Origin: Prevotellaceae bacterium
Lineage (GTDB): Bacteria > Bacteroidota > Bacteroidia > Bacteroidales > Bacteroidaceae
Direction: 5' to 3'
Length of the DNA: 7,062 nt
NCBI GenBank assembly: GCA_021204715.1
Contig: JAJPYW010000074.1
Span: forward strand, 1 to 7,062
The notes under the pieces are model-generated. The model saw nothing but the letters and a program-made list of their open reading frames with translations. It did no database searches and was not told the origin of the DNA. Shown piece by piece: positions 5,917 through 7,062 of the stretch. A program made the translations under genes and the position numbers. How positions within the stretch are numbered: position 1 is the first letter of the stretch; every line of letters starts with the position of its first letter.

Positions 5917-7053
5917 ATGGCCATTACCATCAAGAAAGTCACCAACAGAAGGGAATTGATGCGGTTCATCCGCTTCAACTACCGCCTTTACAAGGACAAT
6001 CCCTACTCCGTGCCCGACCTTACCGACGACATGATAAACACCTTCAGCAAGAAACGGAACGCGGCGTTCGAGTTCTGCGAGGCCGACTACTTCTTGGCTT
6101 ACAAGGAGGGCAAGATGGCAGGGCGTGTGGCGGCCATTATCAACCACAAGGCCAACAGCACGTGGAATAAAAAGGTGGTGCGCTTCGGCTGGATAGACTT
6201 CATCGACGACGGGGAAGTGTCGCGCGCGTTGATTCAGACGGTGGAGCGGTGGGGAAAAGAGCGGGGCATGACGCAGATACAAGGCCCGTTGGGATTCACC
6301 GACTTTGACGCCGAAGGCACGCTTGTGGAGGGATTCGACCAACTGAGCACCATGTCCACCACCTACAACTATCCCTATTACCCGAAGCACTTCGAGCGCA
6401 TGGGCTTCCGCAAAGACGCCGACTGGGTGGAATACAAGGTTTACGTGCCCGACGCCACGCCCGAGAAATACCAACGCATCGCCGAACTCATTCGCCGCAA
6501 GTATAACCTCAAGATAAAGAAATACACCTCGGCAAGGAAGGTGGAACGGGAATATGGGCAGAAGATATTCGAGCTGATGAACGAAGCCTACAAGCCGCTC
6601 TACGGCTACTCAGCCTTGTCGCAAGGACAAATAAACCAATATATCAAAATGTACCTGCCTGTACTTGACCTGCGCATGCTCACGCTCGTGACCGACGCCG
6701 GGGACAACCTGATTGCCGTGGGCATCTCCATGCCTTCGCTCTCGGAAGCGTTGCAGAAAGCGCGCGGGCGGCTCTTCCCCTTCGGTTGGTACTACTTGCT
6801 GAAGACCATCTTCTTGAAACGCTATCCCAAGATGCTCGACTTGCTCTTGGTGGCCGTGAAACCGGAGTATCAGAACAAGGGCGTGAACGCGCTGCTCTTC
6901 GCCGACTTGGTGCCGGTGTACATGCAGCTTGGCTTCGAGTGGGCCGAAAGCAATCCGGAGTTGGAACAGAACGGGAAGGTGCAGGCGCAGTGGGACTATT
7001 TCAAGGCCGAACAACACAAACGGCGCAGGGCGTATATTAAAGATATAGAATAA
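5917..7053 (+). CDS. GNAT-like N-acetyltransferase family protein, substrate unknown
   Basis: A 378-aa soluble protein, about twice the length of a single GNAT domain. The N-terminal half (about 1-175) looks like a divergent acyltransferase fold, with the strongly patterned segment GPLGFTDFDAEGTLVEGFD at 123-141. The C-terminal half (about 180-350) contains the acetyl-CoA binding signature, motif A, at VKPEYQNKGVNALLF (314-328), where QNKGVN corresponds to the Q/RxxGxG/A loop. It is followed by YMQLGFEWAESNPELEQN (335-352), which resembles the end of a GNAT fold. A tandem GNAT arrangement is inferred. No signal peptide or membrane segment is seen. It resembles a conserved uncharacterised Bacteroidetes family; acceptor and pathway are unknown. 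ATG 5917 gives an immediate MAITIKKV start; no Shine-Dalgarno site is visible. It has its own promoter and stands alone within the window, which ends 9 bases after its stop. Confidence 0.72.
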   Translation: MAITIKKVTNRRELMRFIRFNYRLYKDNPYSVPDLTDDMINTFSKKRNAAFEFCEADYFLAYKEGKMAGRVAAIINHKANSTWNKKVVRFGWIDFIDDGEVSRALIQTVERWGKERGMTQIQGPLGFTDFDAEGTLVEGFDQLSTMSTTYNYPYYPKHFERMGFRKDADWVEYKVYVPDATPEKYQRIAELIRRKYNLKIKKYTSARKVEREYGQKIFELMNEAYKPLYGYSALSQGQINQYIKMYLPVLDLRMLTLVTDAGDNLIAVGISMPSLSEALQKARGRLFPFGWYYLLKTIFLKRYPKMLDLLLVAVKPEYQNKGVNALLFADLVPVYMQLGFEWAESNPELEQNGKVQAQWDYFKAEQHKRRRAYIKDIE

Positions 7054-7062
7054 GGGGATGCG

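Noticed and set aside
5787..5978. A 63-codon - strand frame starting with a hydrophobic stretch that looks like a membrane peptide
   Set aside because: The hydrophobic part is antisense to the conserved start of the GNAT-like gene, and the rest is antisense to its promoter and leader; no promoter for it is visible.

Overview
The window looks like chromosomal DNA from a GC-rich member of the Bacteroidales, probably near Prevotella/Paraprevotella. This rests on protein style, on the gene order topoisomerase IV subunit B - phosphopantetheine adenylyltransferase - S41 C-terminal processing protease (which I recall as common in that order), on a TTTG / TAnnTTTG promoter of the Bacteroidetes type, and on the general lack of strong Shine-Dalgarno sites. 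All six genes read on the + strand. I see no phage, transposase, tRNA, rRNA or CRISPR.

Layout: (1) 1-1053, the 3' part of parE. (2) 1111-1563, coaD. (3) 1570-3189, an exported S41 protease with a PDZ domain and a Ser-Lys dyad. These three probably form one transcription unit. (4) 3190-3584, a 395-bp non-coding gap. (5) 3585-4379, a lipoprotein of the VanX-type (M15D) D-Ala-D-Ala dipeptidase family. (6) 4394-5668, a SAM-dependent methyltransferase with a C-terminal THUMP-like region, 14 nt downstream and probably cotranscribed. (7) 5669-5916, a gap holding a good Bacteroidetes-type promoter and a structured leader. (8) 5917-7053, a large GNAT-like acetyltransferase of unknown substrate.

The genes are ordinary housekeeping and envelope functions: chromosome decatenation, coenzyme A synthesis, periplasmic protein processing, peptidoglycan dipeptide hydrolysis, and two poorly defined modifying enzymes. 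No shared pathway is evident beyond the two operon-like pairings.

The unusual part is the gap between the protease and dipeptidase genes. From 3313 to 3496 it holds eight consecutive units with an exact 23-bp period and no indels, and the unit just before (3290-3312) ends in phase with the last one. Many units carry a palindromic GAAGCG-TTC core. Two neighbouring units form a 19-nt-arm hairpin, and stray pieces of the same words lie outside the array. A separate two-copy duplication across the parE stop codon also has a 23-bp period, although its sequence is unrelated. The repeats may be a minisatellite or MITE-like family, or a cluster of binding sites. The sequence alone cannot decide which.
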